NCBI RefSeq assembly: GCF_009905375.1
Contig: NC_133657.1
Span: forward strand, 45,310,192-45,374,191
Reading direction: 5' to 3'
Length of the DNA: 64,000 bases
Source of the DNA: Apium graveolens
Taxonomy: Eukaryota; Streptophyta; Magnoliopsida; Apiales; Apiaceae
Shown here: positions 10,837-22,644 of the stretch, piece after piece
Position numbering within the stretch: position 1 is the stretch's first letter
How the letters are laid out: each line of letters starts with the position of its first letter
The notes under the pieces: generated by a model
Seen by the model: only the letters and a program-made list of their open reading frames with translations
The model's database searches: none
What the model was told of the DNA's origin: nothing
Translations under genes and position numbers: made by a program

Positions 10837-12202
10837 TGTTAGGTCCCAATGTGTTTGTAGAAGGGGGGTTGAATACAAACAGTACCAAATAATCGAATAA
10901 ATGCGGAATAAAAAATGTGAAACAAAATTCAAGTTAAATAAAAATATTATTAAACTTGAAAGGTGTTACAACAACTGTATCGATTACACGGAATTAATCT
11001 CAAATTAATTATCACAAATCTAGAATAAATTTGACATGAACTTTTTCTATTTTTGTAATAATTAGAATCAAATGCTAAACGCAATTTGAGATTAAGTTCT
11101 AGGGATTTTGATCCGCTAGATTGTTACACAAGAACAAGATAAAGATTTCTAGTTGATTGGATTTAACTTTACAATCTAGAAATTGATCTTGAATAAAGCA
11201 GATGAAAATGAAATATTTGCTGCGGCTGCTGTGTTCTTGTTTTTGACTTGTGTATTGGATGATTAAGTTGAATGGCTGCTTCTACTTCTTTTAACAACCA
11301 ACCGAATAGAATTGAACTGGCATGACAATCTCTTTGGCTCAGCAAGACTTTCGGTAGGACTATCTTTTAGAACTAGCAAGACAATCAGAATGAACTAGCA
11401 AGACTTTCGGTATGACAATCAATTGTCATACCGATTGTCATAGTAGTTCAAACAGATTGTTTTTGCTGAATTAATAAGTAATTTTATTCTAATAATAATT
11501 CTGGTAAGACAATCAACTGAATTAGCATGACTTTCGGTATGACTATTGATTGTCATACCGATTGTCATACTAATACAATCAGTTGTCTTTTTGGAATTAA
11601 AACAGATTTTAACCAATTAAAAATTCTGAAAAACCTTAATATTAATTCTGAATTGATTAATCAATTAATTCAATTAATAAAATAAATTAATCTTTGCAGA
11701 TATAATTTATTCTCTTAATTAAATTATATGACTTAATTAATTAATAGAGAATTAATACTAATCTTGAGCAGCATCCATTCTTCTGAATATCTTCTGAAAA
11801 TCACTGAATTATATGAATCAATTCCACCACTTCAACGTTGACACTCGATGTACTGTCTGGTTCATGAGTGACTAACTTCCGTGACGTTTCTTCATGTCTT
11901 GACTTTGATACTTTGATTTTCTTCAGATTAAATCCTTGTAATTAATGATACTCTGACGAGATCTCTATCACTTGATTAAATCCACAATCTTGATTTGCAT
12001 CACTGAGGCTTGATCAATTTCTTGAACTTCTTCCAGTGAATTAACTCCTCAAGTCTGTAGATGAACCTTGTTTCTGAATCCTCTGACAGATGTTACTTTG
12101 CGAGATCTCTCTGACGGTCGATCCACTATTTACTTATTACATTCTTATTTGAGTTGAGTTGAATCCTCGAATATACAAATAGGCTATGACATATGACTTA
12201 CA
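10837..12202 (-). mobile_element. 3' LTR of copia B (1.37 kb)
   Basis: The LTR has TG...CA ends (plus strand TGTTAGGTCC at 10837, GACTTACA ending at 12202). It is nearly identical to the LTR at 17883-19251, with only scattered changes by eye, so B is a young insertion. A polypurine tract adjoins at 12203. It contains long near-palindromes at 11408-11433 and 11535-11560. Confidence 0.93.
11408..11560. repeat. Palindromic motif pair in copia B LTR
   Basis: At 11408-11433 the arms CGGTATGACAAT and ATTGTCATACCG are perfect inverted repeats with a 2-base spacer. At 11535-11560 a second copy has similar arms. Half-sites, such as ACTTTCGGTA and GATTGTCATA, are scattered from about 11290 to 11570. 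The right LTR carries the same layout from 18457. Confidence 0.85.
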
Positions 12203-13568
12203 ATCTCCCCCTATTTGTTTGTTAGACAATAACACACAAATACCTAGAGGATAACTCAACTAACAAATAAGAAAAAGATATAAAAAGAAATGCAAAGTAA
12301 ATAGTAGAAAAGTTCTGGACTAGATTTAACATTTTCCAGATTCCAAGTAGATGTTCCTCTAGACTGAACATATCTTCAAGTAGTTCCATCTTCATTTGTA
12401 CAACCACATTTCTTGTTGAGAAACCCATATCTCTCTTGCTTCTCCCCCTATGAGAATCAACTGATTAAAGAAGATCACCTTCGTTTACCACCTCTCCCGT
12501 ATAATAGGATCCGCAGATAAAAACCAATGGTACTCCCCTTTTGAAAACAACTTCTTCCCTTACTAGAAAATCACCTTATGTTTTCCACCTCTCCCGTACA
12601 ATAGGATCCGTAGTTACAAACAACAATGGCGTGGTATAATTTATTTTATTAATTAAATTATATGACTTAATTAATTAATAGAAAATTAATACTAATCTTG
12701 AGCAACATCTATTATTCTGAATATCTTCTGAAAATCACTGAAATATATGAATCAATTCCACCACTTCAACGTTGACACTCGATGTACTGTCTGGTTCTTG
12801 AGTGACTAACTTCCGTGACGTTTCTTCATGTCTTGACTTTGATACTTTGATTTTCTTCAGATTAAATCCTTGTAATTAATGATACTCTAACGAGATCTCT
12901 GTCACTTGATTAAATCCACAATCTTGATTTGCATCACTGAGGCTTGATCAATTTCTTGAACTTCTTCCAGTGAATTAACTCCTCAAGTCTGTAGATGAAC
13001 CTTGTTTCTGAATCCTCTGACAGATGTTACTTTGCGAGATCTCTCTGACGGTCGATCCACTATTTACTTATTACATTCTTATTTGAGTTGAGTTGAATCC
13101 TCGAATATACAAATAGGCTATGACATATGACTTACAATGTCCCCCTATTTGTTTGTTAGACAATAACACACAAATACCTAGAGGATAACTCAACTAACAA
13201 ATAAGAAAAAGATATAAAAAGAAATGCAAATTAAATAGTAGAAAAGTTCTGGACTAGATTTAACATTTTCCAGATACCAAGTAGATGTTCCTCTAGACTG
13301 AACATATCATCAAGTAGTTCCATCTTCATTTGTACAACAACATTTCCTATTGAGAAGCCTATATCTCTCTTGCTTCTCCCCCTATGAGAATCAACTGATT
13401 AAAGAAGATCACCTTCGTTTACCACCTCTCCCGTACAATAGGATCCGCAGATAAAAACCAATGGTACTCCCCTTTTGAAAACAGCTTCTTCCCTTACTAG
13501 AAAATCACCTTGTGTTTACCACCTCTCCCGTACAATAGGATCCGTAGTTACAAACAACAATGGTGTGG
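11701..13568. repeat. 934-bp tandem duplication at the 3' end of copia B
   Basis: Unit 1 is 11701-12634 and unit 2 is 12635-13568; the constant offset of 934 is seen at the LTR end (12202 against 13136) and at the unit start (11701 against 12635). Each unit contains about 500 bp of LTR, the C-rich polypurine tract and about 430 bp of internal sequence. B therefore carries an extra internal half-LTR with its own polypurine tract (CCCCCTATTTG near 13141). Confidence 0.9.
12203..12217 (-). other. Polypurine tract of copia B
   Basis: The minus strand reads CAAATAGGGGGAGAT directly before the LTR start TGTAAGTC. This is the expected site for plus-strand DNA priming. Confidence 0.8.
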
Positions 13569-15344
13569 TGTAGTGTACATATGATCTTTTTCTTCCTCCC
13601 TGCTATTTCTCCCCCTTAGTTGAGGAATCCTCCAAACTATTACTTAAGCTTTTATCTCCCCCTTAAAGAAGGAATGTATGTCGTCATCTAAAGGAGTTCT
13701 CATATTTCACTTGGTTGAAAAAGAAATAACAAGAAGTTTCTCTTTCTTCCTCACTGTGAGTGTGTGATTTTGTTTAGTGTACCTCACATATGTTTCACTC
13801 TTCTTTCCACTCATGTTTACACTCATTCTCACAAGTGTATCACTCCTCTCATAGCTCCAACATTCAGCTGTACCTGCAAGGAAAATCACCTTAGCCATCC
13901 TTAAGGAGGTCACAGGTGGTGCAATGGGAGTTCACAAATCCCCATCCTTGTTAAACTCATCAGATGAATTCGAGTCATAATCTATAAGTTGCTAGTTTCC
14001 CTTTTAGGGTTCCAGATTTGAATTCTGGGAAGGCAAACAATGATCCAACGAATTTAGCATAAAGATCAAAGTTCCCTTCTAATGTCTGTGAAGACATTTC
14101 CTTGTGACTCATCAGGTAATATCTGAATCATTGTCAACAAGTTGCCGATCTGCGCCTATGTCAGATCCACTATCCGCAGATGCATCCAGGGGATTTAAGC
14201 CTGGGGAGGTAGACACTGACCACTGACATATGGCTTTTGGATCAGTATCCTCTCCTAACACCTATAAAGGCAATTGGTCCATTAACGAACCTTAAACAAT
14301 CGAATCTGACCTTAAATGGTCGAAACTCTTGTTTCCGTCAACTCATCCTTTGTGTGTGTAACTTCTCCTTGTGCATCAAGAATTGTTTATATTTGAAGTG
14401 GTGACACTACATCGGATACCTTGGCCGACAAGCAAATTTCAATAGACGCACCCTGTTGAGAGAATGAATCTAGTAACTGTTTTTGTGCCTTTTCAGCCAT
14501 TACATCTTTTTTAGAAGATGTATGGGGGCTAGCAGTTGTCTCGGTTTAAATACTACTCATCTATGTAGGAGACAGAGCTACTGGGTTGACTACAGAACCT
14601 TCCTTATGTGGTGTACTAAGGCACTATCTCCCTCACGCTCATTCATACTATATTTAGTGGCAAGAGAGTGTTGGTTGGTTCTATTTTTGTGTTTGTCTTT
14701 ACAGTCTGGGATAGAAGTTGTGGGTTTTCAACCTCATGACTGTCAATGAAAGAAAGTCATTGGAGACTGAACCTGTATCACAGAACATATGGTAATATAG
14801 AGAAAATGATTTACTTAAGATCTATAATGAATGAAAATTATACATTTAATCTTTTGAGAGTAATGATGTACAATAGTGATTTCAAAAGATTTTACATGAA
14901 ATAAGAAATCACTAATGTAGAAAGAAGTTTGATTTACTCCTAACACTTACTGCACATATTAAACAATACGTTTGTGCCTAGTGATAAGAGAGTTATAAAT
15001 ATGACGACTCTACTAGTTCATATTAAATTATAACTTCAGTTAGAGTGCCATACCATGTCCTTGACGATTGCTTGAGTAGTACACTAGTTCATACCAACCT
15101 GAAGTGAGATTGTGAAGAAGAGATTGTATAGTCCAATAGATCTGCAGCTACAAAGTCCATGAACTGTGATGCACTGACTTCCTCTTTTGACTCACCAACC
15201 AGGAGTACACTTGTACATATCTTACTAGAGTCCAATTCCAAGTGTAATGTGTAGCAGGTGCCTGATATGTCGTAATATTCTCAAGTCTCGTCACTGGTGC
15301 TCTATGTTAGATACTGCTTCCTGATAATAACCTAGCACAATATA
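13569..15344 (-). other. Copia B post-pol 3' region, degenerate
   Basis: No long open frame exists. Short coding-like pieces can be read on the minus strand, such as MAEKAQKQLLDSFSQQGASI near 14500 and ASQFMDFVAADLLDY near 15150. They resemble the extra, non-pol region that SIRE-type elements carry between RNase H and the 3' LTR. The junction with the protease remnant near 15340 marks where pol was lost. The function of this region is unknown. Confidence 0.45.
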
Positions 15345-15540
15345 CAAAATTTCACTGATAACATATCCAGCTTGCAAACAGCCATATCCCTCAGATAAAC
15401 CTTTGCTGTTATCTCCAAAGGTAATCAGGGGGTCAGCTTTCTCAATCTACATTTGATAGCAGGGCTCTATCTCCGGTCATATGTCTTGATGATCCACTGT
15501 CAAGAATCCACACTCCCGGTTTCACCTGTTTTAATACCCT
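15345..15540 (-). pseudogene. Copia B protease remnant
   Basis: The minus strand encodes WILDSGSSRHMTGDRALLSN, the retropepsin active site (D-S-G) with its conserved flank. A frameshift follows, then LITFGDNSKGLSEGYG. After this point the pre-integrase and integrase sequences seen in A, C and E are missing. The gag frame upstream ends in TAA just before this segment. Confidence 0.8.
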
Positions 15541-15554
15541 GCAACACAAATGGA

Positions 15555-17786
15555 TTAACCCTTCTTCGGAACCCAAACTTGGTTGGGCCCGACATACTTG
15601 TAGAACTGTCCTTTGTCAGGCAAAACAACATTTTTAATTTTAATTGCCTCAACTTTCTCAATGACTGAACATTTGACCTTGTAAACAGCCTTAACAAATT
15701 TCTGTTTAAGCTTAGGCACAAATGTCTCCTTTCTAGCTTTAGAAGGACTAGCAGTCTTAGACCTATCATGCTTCTTGTTATTCACATGCTGACGAGGAGT
15801 AGTCTTATCATTAGAAACATGCTTACCATTAAAATAAGCATACATCATATTAAAAGCACAAGACATACAATTAGAAACACCGCATGCTTTATGAGAGTGA
15901 TTAATAGCAGGCAATTTATGCATGACAGACATGGCATTTTTGTTATCCAACTCATGTGTGTCTGAGTTAGTCTCAGTTGCTTTCACAACTTTGACTGGAA
16001 CTTTCGACACACTTGACTTGGAAACAACCTTCTCATTAGCATGATCTTCAGCACGTATTTCTTCCTGAATAACAGAAGAGGTCGCATCAAATGGTTCAGC
16101 AATTGATGGTTTATAGAGGGGTTCATCAACACCCTTAAGCACATGTGGTACTTCCCTCCCTTTAGCACAGACACGAGGAGGGGAGTTTATGCCTAATTCT
16201 CCAATAGCAACATTGTAATCATAACCTATTCCAGATGTTTGATTAACAGCTTGCTTACTATAGAACTCTTTAGCCTTCGAACAAGAATTGAAGTAGGCTC
16301 TAACCTTAGTCTCAAGACCGGTGATCTTGTCTTTGAGAACAGTTTCGAGTTTTCTGTAACAGTCAACTCTATTCTCTAGAAAAGATACTTGTTCTTTTAA
16401 TTTGTCTTGATTAATATGCACAAGTCTTAATTTATTGACCTCTTTCTCAAGGTCTTTGATCTGTAAACTTAACAGTTCATTATCACGACGTGCATTATCT
16501 AAGTTGCCTCTTAGATGATAAACCATTTCAGCATCAGAAAGTTTTACCTCTATTCTTGACGATGAAGCATTTCCATCAATAGCCATAAGAGCAAGATTTC
16601 CTTCTTCTTCATCTTCACTGTCAGTATCATACCAGCTTCTTCCCTTTGCCAGATAAGCCCTTTCAGAGTTCTTTCTTACTTGCTTTGGCTTCCTACATTC
16701 TGTGGCAAAGTGTCCCAACTCATTGCAGTTATAGCATCTAATGGTGCTCCGATCAACCATCCCTGTTTTGTATCCACCACTGCTGGTGTTAGAGGATGAA
16801 GATCCACCTTTCTGGAATTTGTTGTAGTTGGACTTGTACTTAAGCTTGGGATTCCTCTTGAATCTGACATGGGAGAATCTCTTGACAATTTGGGCCATTG
16901 ACTCGTCTTCCAATTGCTCCAGCTCTTCCAAGGAATAAAAATCATCACTTGATTGATTTGTAGTAGGAGGATCATATTCTGCTACTAACATATTTTCATC
17001 AGCCTTGGAACACTGTACCATTCTCTCCATTTGTTGAGATTGTTGTTGTTGTTGACCTTCAGCTACAAGTGCAGTAGATGTGCTAATCATCCTATCTTTC
17101 CCGTAGACTTCCTTTTGCTGAATCTGCTCCAACTCATAGGTTTTCAACACACCATAGAGTCTATCCAAAGAAATCTCACTCAGATCTCTAGCTTCTCTAA
17201 TGGCAGTGATTCTATGTTCAAGATGAGTTGGCAGTGTTAAAAGGAACTTTATGTTGACCTCCCTGATTGAATAATATTTCCCATTTATGTTCAGGTTGTT
17301 GATCAATGCATTGTACCTCTCAAACACTTCAGTAATTCCTTCTCCTGGATTTGATTTAAAATATTCATACTCAGAGGTTAGGATCTCCAACTTGTTCTCC
17401 CTAACTTCCTCTGTGCCTTCATTGATCACCTCAATAGTTTCCCACATGTGTTTGGAATTTTTACAGTTCATCACATGTCTGTTCATCAGGGGATCAAGGG
17501 AATCAATTAAAATTAACTGAAGGCTGGCATCCAAGGAGGTTTCTTCCTTCTCAGCAAGAGTAAAATCTTCAGGATCTTTAGGATAGGTTCTGGCTTTGGT
17601 GATCACAACATCATCTACTATCACCTCCGGTTCAATAACCATCAGAGTTTTTATCCCCTTCTTTAACAAGTTTGAATATTTGGGATTTGCCACTTATAAA
17701 AACAAGAGCATCTTCTTCTTCCACATAATATAATTCTCTTTATCAAATTGTGGAATTTTAACGGTTCCAACTTTTTGTGAAGTCAT
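15555..17786 (-). CDS. Copia B gag polyprotein (near intact)
   Basis: Gag packages element RNA in cytoplasmic particles. The likely start is ATG at 17786 (MTSQKVGTVKIPQFDKENYI), in the same frame as the long open stretch, with one TAA at 17694-17696 (codon 31, likely a CAA to TAA change). The 712 open codons that follow hold the capsid segment (HMWETIEVINEGTEEVRENK; LNINGKYYSIREVNIKFLL), a CCHC zinc knuckle (CYNCNELGHFATEC), the ERAYLAKGRSW motif, an acidic stretch and a coiled-coil-like region (LDNARRDNELLSLQIKDLEK). A basic tail ends with QVWVPKKG and TAA at 15555. In relatives the frame continues into protease, so this stop is either a one-base shift or a programmed gag-pol boundary. It is the best-preserved gene in the window. 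Confidence 0.85.
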
Positions 17787-17868
17787 TATGAATTTTTGAA
17801 TGAATAAAATTTCAAAGAGTTGAAAAATCACAAAAGTCTAGGATCTTGATTTGTTCGTTAATCAGAAG

Positions 17869-17880
17869 GCTCTGATACCA
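17869..17880 (-). other. Primer-binding site of copia B
   Basis: The minus strand reads TGGTATCAGAGC, a perfect tRNA-iMet complement, 2 bases inside the LTR end at 17883. Confidence 0.92.
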
Positions 17881-17882
17881 AT

Positions 17883-19251
17883 TGTTAGGTCCCAATGTGT
17901 TTGTAGAAGGGGGGGGGTTGAATACAAACAGTACCAACTAATCGAATAAATGTGGAATAAAAAATGTGAAACAAAATTCAAGTTAAATAAAAATATTATT
18001 AAACTTGAAAGGTGTTACAACAACTGTATCGATTACAAGGAATTAATCTCAAATTAATTATCACAAATCTAGAATAAATTCGACATGAACTTTTTCTATT
18101 TTTGTAATAATTAGAATCAAATGCTAAACGCAATTTGAGATTAAATTCTAGGGATTTTGATCCGCTAGATTGTTACACAAGAACAAGATAAAGATTTCTA
18201 GTTGATTGGATTTAACTTTAAAATCTAGAAATTGATCTTGAATAAAGCAGATGAAAATGAAATATTTGCTGCGGCTGCTGTGTTCTTGTTTTTGACTTGT
18301 GTATTAGATGATTAAGTTGAATGACTGCTTCTGCTTCTTTTAACAACCAACCGAATAGAATTGAACTGGCATGACAATCTCTTTGGCTCAGCAAGACTTT
18401 CGGTAGGACTATCTTTTAGAACTAGCAAGACAATCAGAATGAACTAGCAAGACTTTCGGTATGACAATCAATTGTCATACCGATTGTCATAGTAGTTCAA
18501 ACAGATTGTTTTTGCTGAATTAATAAGTGATTTTAATCTAATAATAATTCCGGTAAGACAATCAACTGAATTAGCATGACTTTCGGTATGACTATTGATT
18601 GTCATACCGATTGTCATACTAATACAATCAGTTGTCTTTTTGGAATTAAAACAGATTTTAACCAATTAAAAATTCTGAAAAACCTTAATATTAATTCTGA
18701 ATTGATTAATAAATTAATTCAATTAATAAAATAAATTAATCTTTGCAGATATAATTTATTCTCTTAATTAAATTATATGACTTAATGAATTAATAGAGAA
18801 TTAATACTAATCTTGAGCAGCATCCATTCTTCTGAATATCTTCTGAAAATCACTGAAATATATGAATCAATTCCACCACTTCAACGTTGACACTCGATGT
18901 ACTATCTGGTTCATGAGTGACTAACTTCCGTGACGTTTCTTCATGTCTTGACTTTGATACTTTGATTTTCTTCAGATTAAATCCTTGTAATTAATGATAC
19001 TCTGACGAGATCTCTGTCACTTGATTAAATCCACAATCTTGATTTGAATCACTAAGGCTTGATCAATTTCTTGAACTTCTTCCAGTGAATTAACTCCTCA
19101 AGTCTGTAGATGAACCTTGTTTCTGAATCCTCTGACAGATGTTACTTTGCGAGATCTCTCTGACGGTCGATCCACTATTTACTTATTACAATCTTATTTG
19201 AGTTGAGTTGAATCCTCAAATATACAAATAGGCTATGACATATGACTTACA
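17883..19251 (-). mobile_element. 5' LTR of copia B (1.37 kb)
   Basis: It matches 10837-12202 along its whole length with scattered substitutions and a longer G-run near 17908. It carries the same near-palindromes (18457-18482 and the following copy). On the minus strand it begins TGTAAGTC and ends CCTAACA. The promoter lies within, but I cannot place it. Confidence 0.93.
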
Positions 19252-20300
19252 CAGTCTGCACAGCTTCAGCCCAAATTTAGGATGGTAGCTTTGTTTCATC
19301 AAGCATAGTTCGTGCAGCTTCAATAAGAGTCATGTTCTTTCTTTCTACAACTCCATTCTGTTGTGGAGTTCCAGGTGTAGAAAATTCCTGCTTTATTCCT
19401 TGATCTTAATAGAACTCTTCCATGATTAAATTCTTGAACTCAGTACCATTATCACTTCTTATTATTTTAACAGAATCTTTGACTAACTTATCCAGCTGTC
19501 TGACATGATCAGTTAGAGTAGATGTAGTTTCATTCTTCTTGTGAAAGAAATACACCCAAGTGTATCTTGTGAACTCATCCACTATAACCATAGCATATTT
19601 ATTCTTTGCAATAGACATGACATTGACTGGACCAAAGAGATTAACATGCAGTAAGTGATAAGGCTCAAGAATTGAGGATTTAGTTTTGCTCTTGAATGAA
19701 GATTTTCTTTGTTTTGCCTTTTGACATGAGTCACAAAGACCATCAGGAGCAAATATTAATTTTGGAAGTCCTCTCACAAGATCTTTCTTTACTAGCTCAT
19801 TTATGTTGTTGAAATTTAAATGAGAGAGTCTCTTGTGCCAATTCCAGCTTTCTTCAATTGATGCTCTGCTTAACAGATAGATTGTAGAACCATCAGAATT
19901 TATTGAAAGTCTGGCTTCATATATGTTACCATGTCTATAACCTTTCAGAACCACTTTGCCTGTAGAATTACTTACAACTTCACAGTGTTCTTCAAAGAAA
20001 TCCACATGATAACCTCTGTCACAGATTTGACTCACACTTAGCAAATTATGTTTAAGTCCTGAGATAAGAGCTACTATTTCAATTATGACATTCCCAAGAT
20101 TGATATTGCCATATCCCAGAGTCTTTCACATGTTTCCATCTCCATAAGAAACTCCTGGGCCAGCTTTCTCAACGAAGTCTGATAGCAAGGCTTTATTTCC
20201 AGTCATATGTCCTGAACATCCACTATCCAGAACCAGGATGTTTTTCCTGTTGCCCTGCAATCACAAAGACCACTATTGATTAGTTTTAAGGACCCATACT
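19252..20300 (-). pseudogene. Copia A protease and integrase, catalytic Asp lost
   Basis: The minus strand encodes the protease flank near 20215, broken, then a 212-codon frame from 20044: LLSVSQICDRGYHVDFFEEH, WNWHKRLSHLNF with CDSCQKAK (HHCC zinc motif), LLHVNLFGPVNVMSIAKNKY, VIVDEFTRYTWVYFFHKK and [12 protein letters not shown]. The first catalytic Asp of the integrase is Asn (HVNLFGP in place of the usual HMDLFGP), so strand transfer would fail even without the frame breaks. The gene is cut at 19252 by copia B and resumes at 10836. Confidence 0.86.
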
Positions 20301-20308
20301 TGCTTGGA

Positions 20309-22582
20309 TCAATTGGCCTTGTTAAGTTTGTTAGCATTTGCAGTGGATTTAGTTTCAGAGCTTATGCTAACATGCTTTATATCAGATTTTATATCAGACT
20401 TTGCATCAGAACTTACACTAGAAAAGATTACACTAACTTTCTTTAAAAAAGGTTTTATTTTATAATAATCATAGTACAGACTATGATATTCCTTACAAGT
20501 ATAAATAGAATGCCATAAACTACCACAATAAAAACAAGGATTTTGTGGTTTAAACCTAACAGACTGACTCTTAACTCCTGATCTAGGAGGTAAAGAGTTT
20601 ATATCTTTATTTTTCCTGCAAAAAGAAGCAAGATGGTTAGAGTTTCCACAATTATAGCATTTCTTTCTAGGGGCATTAGGAACAAGCATATAATTATTAC
20701 TTGTATTCACACCTTCCTTTCCATTCCTATTTTTCCTAGCTTCCTTTACCTTGTTCACATTTTTAATCTCATTCAGCTTATACTTAAGCTGTTTCTTTGT
20801 CATTAAGCCAATGTTTACCAAAGCTGGTTTATCCTGTTTTAATTTTTTAAGAGTTGACTTTTCTTTGACTTCTATTTTAGAGTCTTTCATCTCTTCAGAA
20901 TCAGACACAACAGTTTTTACAACAAATTTAACAGGATTTACCTTTGTCTTTTTAGTCTGTTTGATAGCAATTGGCTTAATTGGCAAAGTCCCTTTCTCAC
21001 TTTTACCATCTTTATAACCTAACCCCTCTTTCTAGTTTCCACTACTTAGAATATTATGAGTTGTTTTGCTTGGGTTAGTCCAAGTACTGATGATTTCTCT
21101 TTCTTTTTCTAATTCAGTTTTTAGATAATCATTCTGTTTAAGCAATTCATTCTTAACATACACAGCATTATCTCTCTCTGTCTGAATAGTTTTCATCTTG
21201 ACTAACTCTTCTTCCAGATAGCTATTTCTGTTTTTGTACTTTAGATTTTCAGATTTTAATCTTTCATTCTCTAAAGTCTGATCTCTATAGATAATATAAA
21301 TGTTTTTCAGAAATAATCTCAACTCAGTAATATCATCTGTATCAAAAGAAGAGTTAATAGAGGTACCTCTAGTTCAGCAGCATCAGAACTGCTATCAGCA
21401 TTTGCCATTAAGGCATAGTTCACCTCTTCTTCAGATTCTGAAGTGTCTGCCCAGTTTTTCTTTTTTGTGATAAGTGCCTGGCCTTTATCACCTTTTCCTT
21501 TCTTGCAATCAGGAGAATTGTGGCCTTTTTCACCAAAATTGTAGCATTTGACATTTGAGTTGTCTCCTCTGTCAGACTTTCCTCCTTTCCCTTCAGTCTT
21601 TCTGAACCCTTTCTTGTCAGAACGTCCACCTTTCCTGGAAAACTTCTTACCCTTTCTGAATTTCTTGAAGGCTATCTTTGTGATACCCTTCACCACAAGA
21701 GCACACAGTTGCATCATCTCTGCATCAATATCCACTTCAAATAAATTTTCAGGTTCTGAATCATCATCATCAGAATCTGATGACTTTGAATCAGACTGTA
21801 TGATAAGAGCCTTTCCTTTTTCCTTCCTAGAGACAATTGGCTTTTCTTCACTCTAAAGCAACTGTCTTAGAATTCCCTCCATGCCTCTTCTTTCTTTACT
21901 CCATCTCAAGTTCATGAGTCTTGAGACATATCAGCTAGTTCATAGTTGTCTCTTATTGTAGTAGCTTTCAAATCCCACTTTTCAGGAAGAGCTAGTAGGA
22001 ATTTCAGATTTGAATCTTTTGGATCATATTCCTTATCCACTAGTGACAGATCATTCAACAACTTTGTGAATCTGTCATATATATCAGTTAGTGACTCATC
22101 AGATTTTGAGTCAAAGTGCTCATACTCATGTGTGAGTATTGTCTTCCTATTCTTTTTTATGGCATTGGTTCCTTGACATCTCACTTCCAATGCATCCCAG
22201 ATTTCTTTTGCAGTCTTGCATCCAATCACCCTGTTTGACATGACATTTTCAAGTGCACTATGAAGCAAGTGTCTTACTTTGCATCCTTGCCTAGTGAAGA
22301 GATGTCTTCAGTGGTGAATTCTCTCTTTTCTTTGGGAATCATCCACTGTGGCTCATTCCCAACTGCAACAGAAAGCTTTGTGGGCTTGTTTGGACAATCA
22401 TAAATTCTTTCTAAATATTATGGATCTGTAGCTTCCAGAAACATGGCCATCTTCACACTCCATACAGGGTACTCAGACATCCTGAGGATAGGAACCCTGA
22501 TGGTTTCATATCTACTGGTGTTTTGAATGTGTTGAGCCTTTGCAGGTTCTTGAGGGTCTTGTGTTTTTTATTGATCAGACAT
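20309..22582 (-). pseudogene. Copia A gag, fragmented
   Basis: The likely start is ATG at 22582 (MSDQ, then TAA at codon 5). The capsid segment at 22268-21912 (MLHSALENVMSNRVIGCKTA, EIWDALEVRCQG) matches UBN2-type gag. At 21735-21319 a zinc knuckle reads CYNFGEKGHNSPDC, with its second Cys replaced by Phe. A coiled-coil-like, Lys/Glu-rich segment lies at 21322-21032. The tail at 20986-20309 has two further Cys-rich knuckles, CYNCGNSNHLASFC and CFYCGSLWHSIYTC, then tetrapeptide repeats (SDAK, SDIK, SDIK at 20381-20416). Several frameshifts and stops break the frame. Confidence 0.82.
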
Positions 22583-22630
22583 GATTGATTGTTTATTTGG
22601 ATCTTAACTGTTTGTAAGCTTAACAGATTG

Positions 22631-22642
22631 GCTCTGATACCA
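22631..22642 (-). other. Primer-binding site of copia A
   Basis: The minus strand reads TGGTATCAGAGC, complementary to tRNA-iMet, 2 bases from the LTR end at 22645. Confidence 0.9.
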
Positions 22643-22644
22643 CT

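Larger units (their letters stand above)
10837..19251 (-). mobile_element. SIRE-type copia element B, complete but without pol
   Basis: B has two matching LTRs (10837-12202 and 17883-19251), a primer-binding site, a nearly intact gag, a protease remnant, a 3' non-coding region and a polypurine tract. Integrase, RT and RNase H are absent: coding similarity stops just after the protease. It is inserted in the integrase gene of copia A with flanks CAGTA/CAGTC. A 934-bp block spanning part of the 3' LTR and the adjoining internal region is duplicated in tandem. Movement would need enzymes from a relative. Confidence 0.9.

Noticed and set aside
14483..14749. Plus-strand 88-codon ORF in copia B
   Set aside because: It is antisense to the element in a degenerate 3' region and shows no domain.
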